Positions 34,706-44,005 of a DNA stretch of 56,150 nucleotides are shown piece after piece. Where the stretch lies: contig JANXBF010000005.1 in the NCBI GenBank assembly GCA_025057615.1, positions 1-56,150 of the forward strand. The letters are read 5' to 3'. Made by a program: the position numbers and the translations under genes. Under the pieces are notes generated by a model. That model searched no databases. It saw only the letters and a list, made by a program, of their open reading frames with translations, and was not told where the DNA came from. Numbering within the stretch: the stretch's first letter is position 1; each line of letters begins with the position of its first letter. This DNA comes from Candidatus Calescibacterium sp. GTDB lineage: Bacteria; DRYD01.

Positions 34706-35452
34706 ATGTTTAAAGAGTATGAAAAGGGAAGGGTTAAGATTCCCTTCCCTCCCACCTCCCCCATAGTACTAATTCTCCTATCCTCTTTATTGTTTTTTAT
34801 TTATTCTTGTGCTACTGGCGTACCTACTTTAAATCCTAATATTCCAACAAATAAATTACTCTCGGTCTCTCTATTCTTTAAATCTAATATTAATCCTGTA
34901 ATTCAGTATGAGAATAACGGTCAAGATTTTACATACTATTTTTATGTTGCAAACTTTTTTAGGTTTGATGATGGTCTTATATCAAATAATTTGGATCTAA
35001 TTCAACACATTTTCTATTTTCAGAATGGTTTTAAAAGAATAAATAGGGTGTCACCACCCTCAGCCAATACATCTACTCAGGATGAGTGGTCTTCTATCAT
35101 AATAGATAATAATTCTCAAATAATAAGTAATAGAGAATTGAGATTCAATATTTTGATACCTGATGATATAATTGGTAACAAGAGTTATTACAAATTTATA
35201 ATATTAGTTTTTTTAAGAAATTATGAGTATCAGAGTATAGATGATAATTTTGGGCAAGATCCTGTTCATTATTTTGATAATCCATCTTATAGTATCAATA
35301 TTGATTTAAATTCTATTGAGGTTGGTAGAATTTACGTTTTGAATAATCCTTTTAATGATGTTGTTAATATTAATTTACCTATTGGTTTTCCTGAGGATAA
35401 AAAAGATGGATTAATTATTGAGAGAGTAGAGTACGTATACAGAGTTTTTTAG
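34706..35452 (+). CDS. Exported lipoprotein of unknown function
   Basis: A 248-residue protein with a long N-region, a hydrophobic segment at 20-34 and lipobox-like FFIYSC (Cys35), then a Asn/Tyr/Phe-rich domain that looks beta-rich. No family is recognised. The first ~20 residues are coded by a GC-rich hairpin (34726-34749), which is unusual here; the real start could lie elsewhere, but no other ATG, GTG or TTG between it and the hydrophobic segment suits. It stands alone between fliJ (69 bases upstream) and the exchanger gene (115 bases downstream). Confidence 0.6.
   Translation: MFKEYEKGRVKIPFPPTSPIVLILLSSLLFFIYSCATGVPTLNPNIPTNKLLSVSLFFKSNINPVIQYENNGQDFTYYFYVANFFRFDDGLISNNLDLIQHIFYFQNGFKRINRVSPPSANTSTQDEWSSIIIDNNSQIISNRELRFNILIPDDIIGNKSYYKFIILVFLRNYEYQSIDDNFGQDPVHYFDNPSYSINIDLNSIEVGRIYVLNNPFNDVVNINLPIGFPEDKKDGLIIERVEYVYRVF
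34726..34749 (+). promoter_or_regulatory. GC-rich hairpin at the start of the lipoprotein gene
   Basis: GGGAAGGG and CCCTTCCC pair perfectly around TTAAGATT, 20 bases after the presumed ATG. Very GC-rich for this sequence. It is followed by a C-run, not a T-run, so it is not a normal intrinsic terminator. Confidence 0.5.
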
Positions 35453-35567
35453 TGGTTTCAGTAAAATTTTCAAATAATAAAATTTAGAAAAGGTAAGCAA
35501 TAAAATATTAAGAATAATTAAATTAATATCTACTATTTTGTAGAGATTTTTGGGGAAAGGAAATAGT

Positions 35568-36878
35568 ATGACAGAGTCAGTGGTAAAAGAGTCCTTGAAA
35601 AGCGGTAAAAAATATTTTTATTTGATATTATTAATGTTTTTGATACCTCTTCCGTGGATTACGATAAGATTCCTTTATTTGAATGGTTATATACAGTGGG
35701 ATTACAACGAGTATGCTTTAATATCTGCTTTTTTAACTGGGGTTTCTATAATAGCCGGGGCTTTTTTAATTAGCTGGGCTGCAGAAAGCTCTCAAGAATA
35801 CTTACCACCAAATTTGGTTCTCGCTGCCATAGCTCTTATAAACGTAATACCAGAATATGTGGTTGATATATATTTCACATGGGTTGCAGGTAATAATCCT
35901 GAGTATAAGTATTATGCAATAAGTAATATGACAGGTGCCAACAGAATGTTAGTTGGTATAGTTTGGCCTCTTATATTGATAGTGTATTTACTTGCAAGAA
36001 GAAGAGAGAGAAAACAAAATGAATTACCAAATTATATTCAAATGGAAAAAAATAACATATTAGAGATAGTGTTTTTACTTGTTTCTACCCTTTACTGTTT
36101 TATTATACCTCTGAAAGGTAGGTTGGAATTGGTGGACACTTTTGTTTTGTTTACCATTTTTATATTGTATATATATATGGCTACGAAAATGGGTAAGAGG
36201 GAGCCAGAGTTGGAGGGACCTGCCCATTATATATCAATTTTACCGAAAAATAAAAAGATACCCTTGTTAATTGGGATGTTTCTTTTTGCAGGTATAACCT
36301 TTTTGGCTTCTGCTAAACCATTTGGTGAGAGTTTGCTTATTATAGGTTCTAAAATAGCTGAAAGTATAGGATTTGATCCCAAATTGGCCAAGTTTCTTAT
36401 GGTTCAATGGGTTGCTCCAATAGCTTCAGAGTCACCAGAGATAATAGTTGTTATAATATTTGCCTGGAAACTTATGGCCACTGATTCTTTTACCACTGTT
36501 GTATCTTCTAAAATAAATCAGTGGACTTTGTTGGTTGGTTTTATCCCGTTGGTTTACTTCATATCTCGTATTTACCATGGCCATGAGGGGATACCTTTGG
36601 TGTTAGATGAATTAAAATATCATGAGATATTATTAACTGCAGCACAAAGTTTATTTGCTCTTATAATTTTGCTTGATTTCAAATTTACTATTTTTAAAGC
36701 TGTTTTAATATTTTTACCATTTTTTGTACAGCTTGTTAATCCTTCCATAAGAATGGAAGTAACTTATATATATTTGCTTTTGTCATTTTTATCATTATTT
36801 TTTGTTATTAATAAGAAAAGTATAATTATGTTAAAAGAATCTGTATCTCATGTAGTTGAAAAGATATATAAAAAATAA
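35568..36878 (+). CDS. Sodium/calcium exchanger family membrane protein
   Basis: About 436 residues with roughly ten to twelve membrane segments and two inverted alpha-repeats: GAFLISWAAES followed by NVIPEYVVDIYFTW in the first half, and APIASESPEIIVVIIFAWK in the second. The acidic Pro-Glu motifs (IPE, SPE) match the ion-binding GSSLPE-type motif of CaCA exchangers such as YrbG. It should move Ca2+ or another cation against Na+ or H+ across the inner membrane. A TTG at 35550 also opens the frame, but AAAGGA places the ATG at 35568 best. No operon partner within 90 bases on either side. Confidence 0.78.
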   Translation: MTESVVKESLKSGKKYFYLILLMFLIPLPWITIRFLYLNGYIQWDYNEYALISAFLTGVSIIAGAFLISWAAESSQEYLPPNLVLAAIALINVIPEYVVDIYFTWVAGNNPEYKYYAISNMTGANRMLVGIVWPLILIVYLLARRRERKQNELPNYIQMEKNNILEIVFLLVSTLYCFIIPLKGRLELVDTFVLFTIFILYIYMATKMGKREPELEGPAHYISILPKNKKIPLLIGMFLFAGITFLASAKPFGESLLIIGSKIAESIGFDPKLAKFLMVQWVAPIASESPEIIVVIIFAWKLMATDSFTTVVSSKINQWTLLVGFIPLVYFISRIYHGHEGIPLVLDELKYHEILLTAAQSLFALIILLDFKFTIFKAVLIFLPFFVQLVNPSIRMEVTYIYLLLSFLSLFFVINKKSIIMLKESVSHVVEKIYKK

Positions 36879-36972
36879 TTTTAGGACTTTAGGGTTTATC
36901 TTGTTATTTTTTAGTTGAAGGTTTTTTCGTTATTTTTAAAGAATCTTTTCATAGAGTGGTTTCTATTGATAG

Positions 36973-39900
36973 ATGGAAGGCTTGTTACTGAATAGGTATA
37001 GGGTTTTAAGTAAACTTGGTCAGGGTGGTATGGGCCAGGTTTTTATGGCTCATGACACAGTTCTTGATAGGAGAGTTGCAATAAAAGTTTTATCCCCAGA
37101 ATTAACAAAGAAGGAAGAGTTTTTACAGAGATTTCTGAGGGAAGCAAGAATAACTGCTTCTTTAGACCATATAAACATTGTTAAAATATATGATTTGGTT
37201 GTTAGTAATAATCAGTATTATTTAGTGATGGAGTATATCGATGGTCAATCTCTAAGAAGTTATATAGAAAAAAAAGAAAATAATAGTTTGGATGTTTCTT
37301 TGGATATTTTTTTACAGATACTTGATGGTATGGAATATGCTCATTCTAGAAATATTGTTCATAGAGATTTAAAGCCTGAAAATATAATGATCACTAAGGG
37401 CAGAATAGTTAAGATAACGGATTTTGGTTTGGCTTTTGCTCTTGGAAGTCACAGCATAACTAATCCAGGTATGCTTATGGGAACCCTTGGGTATCTGTCT
37501 CCTGAGCAGGCTAAAGGTGTTGATGTTGATCATAGAACAGATATATATTCCATAGGAGTAATTTTATACGAGTTGTTGACTTTCAATCTTCCCATAGTGG
37601 ATCTAAATCCTGCAGGAATGATATATAAGATTTTGAACGAGTCTCCTATTCCTCCTTCTAAATATAATCCTTCTATTCCTAAAGAAATAGAAAGCATAAT
37701 ATTAAAGTGTTTACAAAAAGATAAAAATAGAAGATATAATAAAATATCAGAGATAAAAAAAGAAATAGAATATTTCCTTTCAAAACTTGATTCTGAGTAT
37801 TCAGAGGATAATGGTTTAGGGGATAATTATTCAACACCAAAGGATAAAGATATTAATGAGATTGTTCAAAAAACTATAGGTGATATAATTTCTGAAATAT
37901 CTGCTTATAAGAAGAATTTACCAGAAATTGTATACAAGACTGATAAAAATTATGATGTAAGAGAGTATGTTGAAATAAAAGATTATGATGAAAGAATTAC
38001 CAAAGCTTCATATTCAAATCTTGAAAAATCACATGATATTACCGTAGAAAAATCTTCCAAGTTGTCTGCAAGAGATATAGAAATAATGCTTTCTAAAGCT
38101 CAGAAGGAATATGAAGAAAAAAATTATGATGAGACGATCAAAATACTTGAACTTATTTTACCTTACTACAAGAGCAAGACTATTTTGTATATTCTTGCCA
38201 AATCATACTATAAGCTTAATGATTTTCAGAAGGCGTTGTATTATTTGGACTTACATAGAAAAAATTACGGTGAAAATGAAAAGGTGCTTTCACTTGAAGG
38301 TGATGTCCTATATATTTTAAAAGACTATGTTAATAGTTATGTTAGTTACCAAAAGGCTTATGAATTGACGGGAGATAGGTACTATTTACTTTTGGCTTGT
38401 AAATCTGCTTTGAATTATAATCCTGATTTGGTTATTAATTTTCTTTCTTCTGTTATTTCTACAGAAACTGATCAACACATTTTGCATAAGTCCTATAAAT
38501 ATTTGGGGTTAGCCTATTATAAAATTGGCAACTATGAGTTGGCTATACGGAATTTGGAATACTATTTAAAAGTTTATAATGATCCTGCTGTTTTAGGACC
38601 TTTAATAAAGTCCTATAAGATGGCTGGTAAAAGTTTGGAACTTGCTAAAATATATTCGGCTTTGCTTGAAGTTACTGATGATGAGAGTGTTTTAAAAGAC
38701 GCTTTATCTTTCTATATTAGTACATCTAAATATAAAGAAGCTATAGAAATATGTTATCGTTTGATTTCTATTAATCCTAATGATCTTTCTGTTTACCAAG
38801 ATTTATATTTGGCTTCTAAATCCATAAATAACACCACTTCTCTTATATTATCTATTGAGAACATTTTGAGATTGCACACTGATCTAAATAAAGAGTCACA
38901 AATTGAATTGTTGGAAGAATTAGTATTTCTCTATGAAGAAGAATTACAATATTTTGATGCTATAAGTGTTATAAATAAATTGATAGATTTGAAGGGTTCA
39001 AATGCTGAATATAAGTATAAATTGGCAGATCTGTATTCAAAAATGGGGAATTACGATATTGCTCTAAATTTAATGTATGAACTTGTAAGCATGGATTCTA
39101 ATAATCCGCTTTTATATGAAAAGATTTCTTATATATATCACATGATGGGTGATATTGATCAAGCTATACAGAATATAAAAACTGCCCTGCAGATTGATCC
39201 TTCGAACTATGAGTATTATAAGATTCTTTCGAATTTATACCTTGAGTCCAATAGAATAGAGGAATTGGTTCAAATATTGAAGAATTTGATAGACTATAAG
39301 CCAGATGAGGTTGAGGCATACATACTTCTCTCTGATGTTTATCTTAGATTAAAGAATTATCATGAAGCTTATGATTATATACTTATTGCTCATTCTAAAG
39401 CTACTGCGCTTAATGTTGAAATACCATTGAAGTCTTTTGATATTTTGTTACATTCGCTATATGGTATGTTTAAGGGAGTGGATTTAATAAATAAATTTAA
39501 GGAGATAGTTTTTGAGATTAGGAATCCGAATTACCTGCCATATTTATACTATTCCATTGCTTTTTTCTACTGGTTTAATGGATATGAAATAAATTCCATA
39601 GAATATCTCAATAATTCCGTAATAATTTCTAAAAATTCAAATAGGTACATTTATATTTTGTCGAGTTCTCTGGCCAATTTTATAAAAGGAGGGTATGGAG
39701 AGTCTATAAATACTCTTGAGAGTAATCTCAAACTTTTTAAGGAGTGTAATATTAGTGAAATAAAGAAGAGATATTTTGAGTTGCTTATAACTATGTATTT
39801 ACTTACAAATACTTTTCCACATAACTTGGATTTTTATTTTAGCTTATTGGGCGATTTGTATAATAGGTATGAGCTTTATGGTTTATTTTTAAAGGGTATG

Positions 39901-40131
39901 TTTATTGAAAGAACGGATAAGAATAGGAGGGTGGATTATTCCAATGCCCTTTTTTTATATGAAAAGGCTATAAGTGAGGGATTTGAAAATGAATATATTC
40001 TATTCAGAGCGTTTTTTTTGAATTTCATACTTTCTAATTATGAGAACGCTAAAAAATATTTGGATAAGCTCATAGTCTATAATCCAAATGATAGTATATA
40101 TTTATATTACTATAAGAGAATTAACGGTTAG
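36973..40131 (+). CDS. Ser/Thr protein kinase with C-terminal TPR array
   Basis: A 1052-residue protein. The kinase domain fills about 8-270: glycine loop GQGGMGQV (16-23), AIK with Lys38, HRDLKPEN (130-137), DFG (150-152) and the GTLGYLSPEQ activation-segment end; all catalytic residues are intact (PknB/Hanks type). After a charged linker (~275-365) the rest is tetratricopeptide repeats, for example DIDQAIQNIKTALQIDPSNYEYY, split across helices. No membrane helix is seen, so it is probably cytosolic, with TPRs recruiting targets. Ends 3 bases before the transglutaminase gene, which suggests co-expression. No matching phosphatase gene is in the window. Confidence 0.9.
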   Translation: MEGLLLNRYRVLSKLGQGGMGQVFMAHDTVLDRRVAIKVLSPELTKKEEFLQRFLREARITASLDHINIVKIYDLVVSNNQYYLVMEYIDGQSLRSYIEKKENNSLDVSLDIFLQILDGMEYAHSRNIVHRDLKPENIMITKGRIVKITDFGLAFALGSHSITNPGMLMGTLGYLSPEQAKGVDVDHRTDIYSIGVILYELLTFNLPIVDLNPAGMIYKILNESPIPPSKYNPSIPKEIESIILKCLQKDKNRRYNKISEIKKEIEYFLSKLDSEYSEDNGLGDNYSTPKDKDINEIVQKTIGDIISEISAYKKNLPEIVYKTDKNYDVREYVEIKDYDERITKASYSNLEKSHDITVEKSSKLSARDIEIMLSKAQKEYEEKNYDETIKILELILPYYKSKTILYILAKSYYKLNDFQKALYYLDLHRKNYGENEKVLSLEGDVLYILKDYVNSYVSYQKAYELTGDRYYLLLACKSALNYNPDLVINFLSSVISTETDQHILHKSYKYLGLAYYKIGNYELAIRNLEYYLKVYNDPAVLGPLIKSYKMAGKSLELAKIYSALLEVTDDESVLKDALSFYISTSKYKEAIEICYRLISINPNDLSVYQDLYLASKSINNTTSLILSIENILRLHTDLNKESQIELLEELVFLYEEELQYFDAISVINKLIDLKGSNAEYKYKLADLYSKMGNYDIALNLMYELVSMDSNNPLLYEKISYIYHMMGDIDQAIQNIKTALQIDPSNYEYYKILSNLYLESNRIEELVQILKNLIDYKPDEVEAYILLSDVYLRLKNYHEAYDYILIAHSKATALNVEIPLKSFDILLHSLYGMFKGVDLINKFKEIVFEIRNPNYLPYLYYSIAFFYWFNGYEINSIEYLNNSVIISKNSNRYIYILSSSLANFIKGGYGESINTLESNLKLFKECNISEIKKRYFELLITMYLLTNTFPHNLDFYFSLLGDLYNRYELYGLFLKGMFIERTDKNRRVDYSNALFLYEKAISEGFENEYILFRAFFLNFILSNYENAKKYLDKLIVYNPNDSIYLYYYKRING

Positions 40132-40134
40132 GGT

Positions 40135-42138
40135 ATGCAGCAGGTAGAAAATAATGTTTTATTTAGATTTTTATCTTACCTTCTGTGTTTGCTTTCAATT
40201 TGGGGTTATGGGATTTTTATATATTTATCATTGTTTGAACCTGAATTTATACAAAAGTCAATTTTGTATTCTTTTGTTTTGACTTTTGGTTATTTTTGGA
40301 GTTGGAAAAATAGGTATAATAATCAATATTTTGTGAAGGCGATACTTGCTTTGTTGATGATAGGTGTTGCAATATATTTCTTCAGAAGCCTTTCTGAAAG
40401 TATTTATGATCCACGTATTCCTCTACTTGAACTACTTATTTCTTTGCTTTTAATACATAGTTTTGATTTACCAAGAAGAAGGGATATTTTATATTCTATA
40501 ACTTCTACGTTGATTATAGTTATTGTATTGACGGTGGTTTCTTTCTCGAATTGGATAGTTTTGTTCATCATGATTTTTACTTTTTTGTTTTTGGTTACTC
40601 TTTTGGTTATGGATGGTGAGGCTGAGTTCAAAGATTTAAAATTGATATTCAGAATTGGTGCTAGTTTAGCAGTTTTTGTGTTTCTTTTGAGTACCTTTTT
40701 ATTCGTTTTTTTACCTAAACCAAGTGGGGGTTATTTTTTCAGGTTTGTTTTTGCTCCTAAGGGAGATATAACAAATTTGGGACCTTCTGACTCCCCTGAG
40801 GTGGTCCAAAAAAAAGTTGAATCCATATTTTCACAAGCTCATACCTATAAGGGATTCAGAGGAGAGATTGATCTATCCAGTAGAGGGTTATTACCTCATG
40901 TTCTTGTAATGAAAGTTAAGTCTCCTTTTATGACTTACATTAAGGGTATGCATTTGATTTATTATGATGGCAAAAAGTGGTATAATCCAGCTGGTGATGA
41001 TATAACTGTAACATCTGGTGATTATTCTTATTTTTCTTTACCAAATGAATTTGAATATTACAATTATAATGTTATTAACTCTTATTTTATGGTTGTTGAA
41101 GATTTACCTGATATACTTTATCATATTCCTGTTGCTAGTGAAGTTTTTTTCCCTGCCAATTTTCTCAGGATGAGAGATTATAATATATATGCTGAGTATC
41201 CTCTTGTTAAGGGGATAACTTATACTGCTGTTTCTAAAGTTCCATACTTTGATATGAATAAGTTAAAGGAGTTCTCATATGATGAGTATAAGAGATTTAT
41301 TGGAAAGATAATTGAGAGAAATAATTTTTATTACAATTATCTTTCTTTACCAGAAATGCCAATAGAGGTAGAAAGGATATCTGTTGATTTAACTGAGAAT
41401 GAATCTACATTTTGGGGCAAAGTTGAGAAGATTAAGGAATATCTTGAGAATAATTATACTTACGATCTGTTTATAGATGTTCCTAAAACTGATGCTGTAT
41501 ATGATTTCTTATTTATTCAGAAGAGAGGTTATTGTGAGCAATTCGCTAGCTCTTTGGCTGTTATGTTGAGAAAAGTAAATATTCCTGCAAGAGTGGTTTT
41601 GGGTTATGCACCTCAGAAAAAAGACCCTCTTACAGGTTTTATTGAGGTTTATTCTGATGATGCACATGCTTGGGTTGAGGTCTTGACACCTTTTGGTTGG
41701 TTACCTGTTGATCCAACACCTTATAATGTGGATGAACAAACACTTAAATATTTAGAAGATAAAAATAGAGGTTCCAATATTTATCGTATGTTTGGATTAG
41801 ATGAAGAGTTTATTCAAAGATTATCAGTGTTATTTAATTTGACGCTTAGAATATCGGTTATGTTAATTTTCATATTTGTTGTTTATAATCTTTATTTTGT
41901 TTTGAGGAGAGTGTTTATTATAAGGTATTTAGAAAAGATTGATATTAGTAAAATTGACGATAGAGATCTTCTTAGAGTTTTCATGATATTTGTTGAATAT
42001 TTCAAAATGAAGGGCAATGAGTTTCCCAAGGAATTTACTTTGAGAGAAATAAAAGGTCTTTCAATCAATGATCCATTATTTGAAAAGTTTAAGAGTTTTA
42101 TTGATATTTATGAGAGGTACATTTATGGGCCAAAGTAA
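40135..42138 (+). CDS. Transglutaminase-like membrane protein (TgpA/DUF3488 type)
   Basis: A 667-residue protein: about six membrane helices in the first 195 residues, an extracytoplasmic domain, a transglutaminase-like core at about 430-540 with RGYCEQFASSLAVMLRKVNIPARVV (Cys nucleophile), DAHAWVEV (His) and PVDPTP (Asp), then one more membrane helix near 570-590 and a cytoplasmic tail. This is the layout of TgpA-like proteins, whose periplasmic cysteine-protease-like domain has an unsettled substrate. Commonly paired with a MoxR ATPase and DUF58 protein; neither is here. Instead it sits between a kinase gene and a LuxC-like gene that overlaps its end by 14 bases. Confidence 0.85.
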   Translation: MQQVENNVLFRFLSYLLCLLSIWGYGIFIYLSLFEPEFIQKSILYSFVLTFGYFWSWKNRYNNQYFVKAILALLMIGVAIYFFRSLSESIYDPRIPLLELLISLLLIHSFDLPRRRDILYSITSTLIIVIVLTVVSFSNWIVLFIMIFTFLFLVTLLVMDGEAEFKDLKLIFRIGASLAVFVFLLSTFLFVFLPKPSGGYFFRFVFAPKGDITNLGPSDSPEVVQKKVESIFSQAHTYKGFRGEIDLSSRGLLPHVLVMKVKSPFMTYIKGMHLIYYDGKKWYNPAGDDITVTSGDYSYFSLPNEFEYYNYNVINSYFMVVEDLPDILYHIPVASEVFFPANFLRMRDYNIYAEYPLVKGITYTAVSKVPYFDMNKLKEFSYDEYKRFIGKIIERNNFYYNYLSLPEMPIEVERISVDLTENESTFWGKVEKIKEYLENNYTYDLFIDVPKTDAVYDFLFIQKRGYCEQFASSLAVMLRKVNIPARVVLGYAPQKKDPLTGFIEVYSDDAHAWVEVLTPFGWLPVDPTPYNVDEQTLKYLEDKNRGSNIYRMFGLDEEFIQRLSVLFNLTLRISVMLIFIFVVYNLYFVLRRVFIIRYLEKIDISKIDDRDLLRVFMIFVEYFKMKGNEFPKEFTLREIKGLSINDPLFEKFKSFIDIYERYIYGPK

Positions 42139-43453
42139 TTATAAAGCTAACTATGTTTTTGGACACATAATTGAGGAAGTTTTTCCTGATGATCTGAATT
42201 ACATTTTTTCGCTTGCCAGATCCAAAAGAAAAGAAATGTTAAAAAATAGTATTCATGATATTATAAAAGTGATAGACAGAGTCAGCAATTTTTGGTTAGA
42301 TGAAAATAATAAATTTTATCCTTTGGTTTTCCAAAATTTGAATAATTTGGGTTTCAGTCAAGGAATGTTAAAATTAGCAATAAGAGAATTATCGAGAATT
42401 TTTACTTATGAAACTATAGTAAAAAGGATTGGTATTGAGTTGGGTTCTCTGGAGATTTTGGATGGTTGGAAAGGTGAAGATATAAAATTGAGAGCTTTTC
42501 CCGTAGGTGTTCTTACTCATATAACTGCTGGAAATGTTTTTGTTTCTTCTATTGATTCTCTTCTTTGTGGGGTTATCACAAAGAACATCAATATTGTAAA
42601 GACTTCTTCGAAGGTTGGTAATTTTTTTGGTATTTTATGGGTTGAATCTTTAAGAAAAATTGAAGAAGAGTTAGGGATGAAGGGTATTATTTCTGACAAT
42701 ATTGTGATTTTTACCTACAATTCTGATGACTTGATTAGTTATTTGAACAGATATTCTGATGGTTTGGTTGTTTGGGGTTCTTACGAAACTATTAAATTTT
42801 TTGGTTCAAATTTTGACCCTAAGAAAAAATTAATAATGTATGGTCCTAAGTATAGTATTTGTGTTTTGGATGATGTTTCTTTATCCGAAAGTATTGATAA
42901 TGAAGATTTTTATAGATCTTTGGCTTGGGATATATGTTTGTGGGAGCAGCGTGCCTGTTCCTCTGTCCAAACAATATATGTTGTTGGAGATGTTGATTAT
43001 GGTCTATTGGAAGTTTTTGCAAATAGACTCTCTGATAGCATAAAAAATTTTGAAATAGAACAAGGGGAACTGTCTTTTGATGAATACACAGAGATTTTTA
43101 AATATGAGGAGATCGCTTTAGCGAACAGTGTTTTAAAAAACGGAAAGTACTTTGAAAGAGTGTATTTGGATTATTCTTCTGAAGGTTTTTTTGTTGGTCC
43201 TCTCAACAGATTTGTTTGTATTAAAAGAGTCAATACTTTGCATGATCTAATTCATGTATTGTTACCTTATTCCGAAATTTTACAGAGCTGCAGCATTAAA
43301 GTAAAGGATATTGAATTGTACGTTAATGAATTGGCTGGTTGTGGAATAACGAGGTTTGTCGGTTTGGGAAACATAGGGTTTAACGAGATTTTTGTTCCTC
43401 ACGAAGGGGAATATATTTTGAGAAAATTCTGTAAATTGATTTCGAGAGCATAG
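42125..43453 (+). CDS. LuxC-family acyl-CoA reductase
   Basis: About 442 residues related to LuxC, the NADPH-dependent fatty-acyl reductase that makes long-chain aldehydes. Seen: FPVGVLTHITAGNVFVSS (the LuxC dinucleotide-site region with GN), VKTSSK, the GLVVWGSYETIKFFG segment, and the WEQRACSSVQTIYV block with the acyl-accepting Cys. The frame opens at 42068, but GAGAGG 7 bases before the ATG at 42125 marks the start, inside the end of the transglutaminase gene. No luciferase or LuxD/E genes are near. A role in envelope or storage lipids, close to fabZ and lpxA, is possible. Confidence 0.75.
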   Translation: MGQSNYKANYVFGHIIEEVFPDDLNYIFSLARSKRKEMLKNSIHDIIKVIDRVSNFWLDENNKFYPLVFQNLNNLGFSQGMLKLAIRELSRIFTYETIVKRIGIELGSLEILDGWKGEDIKLRAFPVGVLTHITAGNVFVSSIDSLLCGVITKNINIVKTSSKVGNFFGILWVESLRKIEEELGMKGIISDNIVIFTYNSDDLISYLNRYSDGLVVWGSYETIKFFGSNFDPKKKLIMYGPKYSICVLDDVSLSESIDNEDFYRSLAWDICLWEQRACSSVQTIYVVGDVDYGLLEVFANRLSDSIKNFEIEQGELSFDEYTEIFKYEEIALANSVLKNGKYFERVYLDYSSEGFFVGPLNRFVCIKRVNTLHDLIHVLLPYSEILQSCSIKVKDIELYVNELAGCGITRFVGLGNIGFNEIFVPHEGEYILRKFCKLISRA

Positions 43454-43548
43454 ATTGTTCTGACTATATTTTTCAACATTGTTGTATCGTATCCTTATGT
43501 TTTTGTGAAGGGTTGTTATTATTTGGTATCGAATATATTATAGAATAT

Positions 43549-44001
43549 ATGGTAGAGGAAATAATTTTAAAATCTTTACCCCATAGGTATCCTTTTTTAT
43601 TTGTTGATAAGGTTATTAGTATTACTGATGATGAGATAGTTGCTCAGAAGAATGTTAGTATGAATGAGTGGTTTTTTAGTGGTCATTTCCCTAATAAGCC
43701 GGTTTTTCCAGGAGTTATAATAATAGAGGCTGTTGCACAAGCGGCGGGTGTGCTTTTTCTGTCCTCTTTCCAAGAAAAAGATAAGTATTTGGCTTTACTT
43801 ATAGGGGTCGAAAATTTTAAATTTAAAAAGATTATCAAACCGGGCGATATACTGACAATAAGGGTAAAAAAGATAAAAATAAGGAAAATGGGGGATAATT
43901 ATTTTCCCACTGCTCAGTCATGGGTTTTTGTAGGTGATGAGCTTGTTGCAGAGGGAAATTTAAATTTTGCTCTCAAAAAAGAAGAAACGGTGGCCAAATG
44001 A
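43549..44001 (+). CDS. fabZ: (3R)-hydroxyacyl-ACP dehydratase FabZ
   Basis: A 150-residue hot-dog-fold dehydratase of fatty acid synthesis. Seen: LPHRYPFLFVDKV, the catalytic SGHFPNKPVFPGVIIIEAVAQ with His46 and Glu60, and the closing FALKK. Length matches FabZ. A TTG at 43513 also opens the frame, but residues from the ATG at 43549 align directly with known FabZ starts; neither has a good ribosome site. It feeds hydroxyacyl-ACP chemistry next to lpxA, which uses R-3-hydroxyacyl-ACP; fabZ and lpxA are often neighbours. The following gene starts 4 bases after its stop. Confidence 0.93.
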   Translation: MVEEIILKSLPHRYPFLFVDKVISITDDEIVAQKNVSMNEWFFSGHFPNKPVFPGVIIIEAVAQAAGVLFLSSFQEKDKYLALLIGVENFKFKKIIKPGDILTIRVKKIKIRKMGDNYFPTAQSWVFVGDELVAEGNLNFALKKEETVAK

Positions 44002-44005
44002 AAGT

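Noticed and set aside
36973-43453. Antiphage or toxin system based on the kinase and transglutaminase-like genes
   Set aside because: No nuclease, cyclase, NADase or other effector partner is present and composition matches the surroundings.
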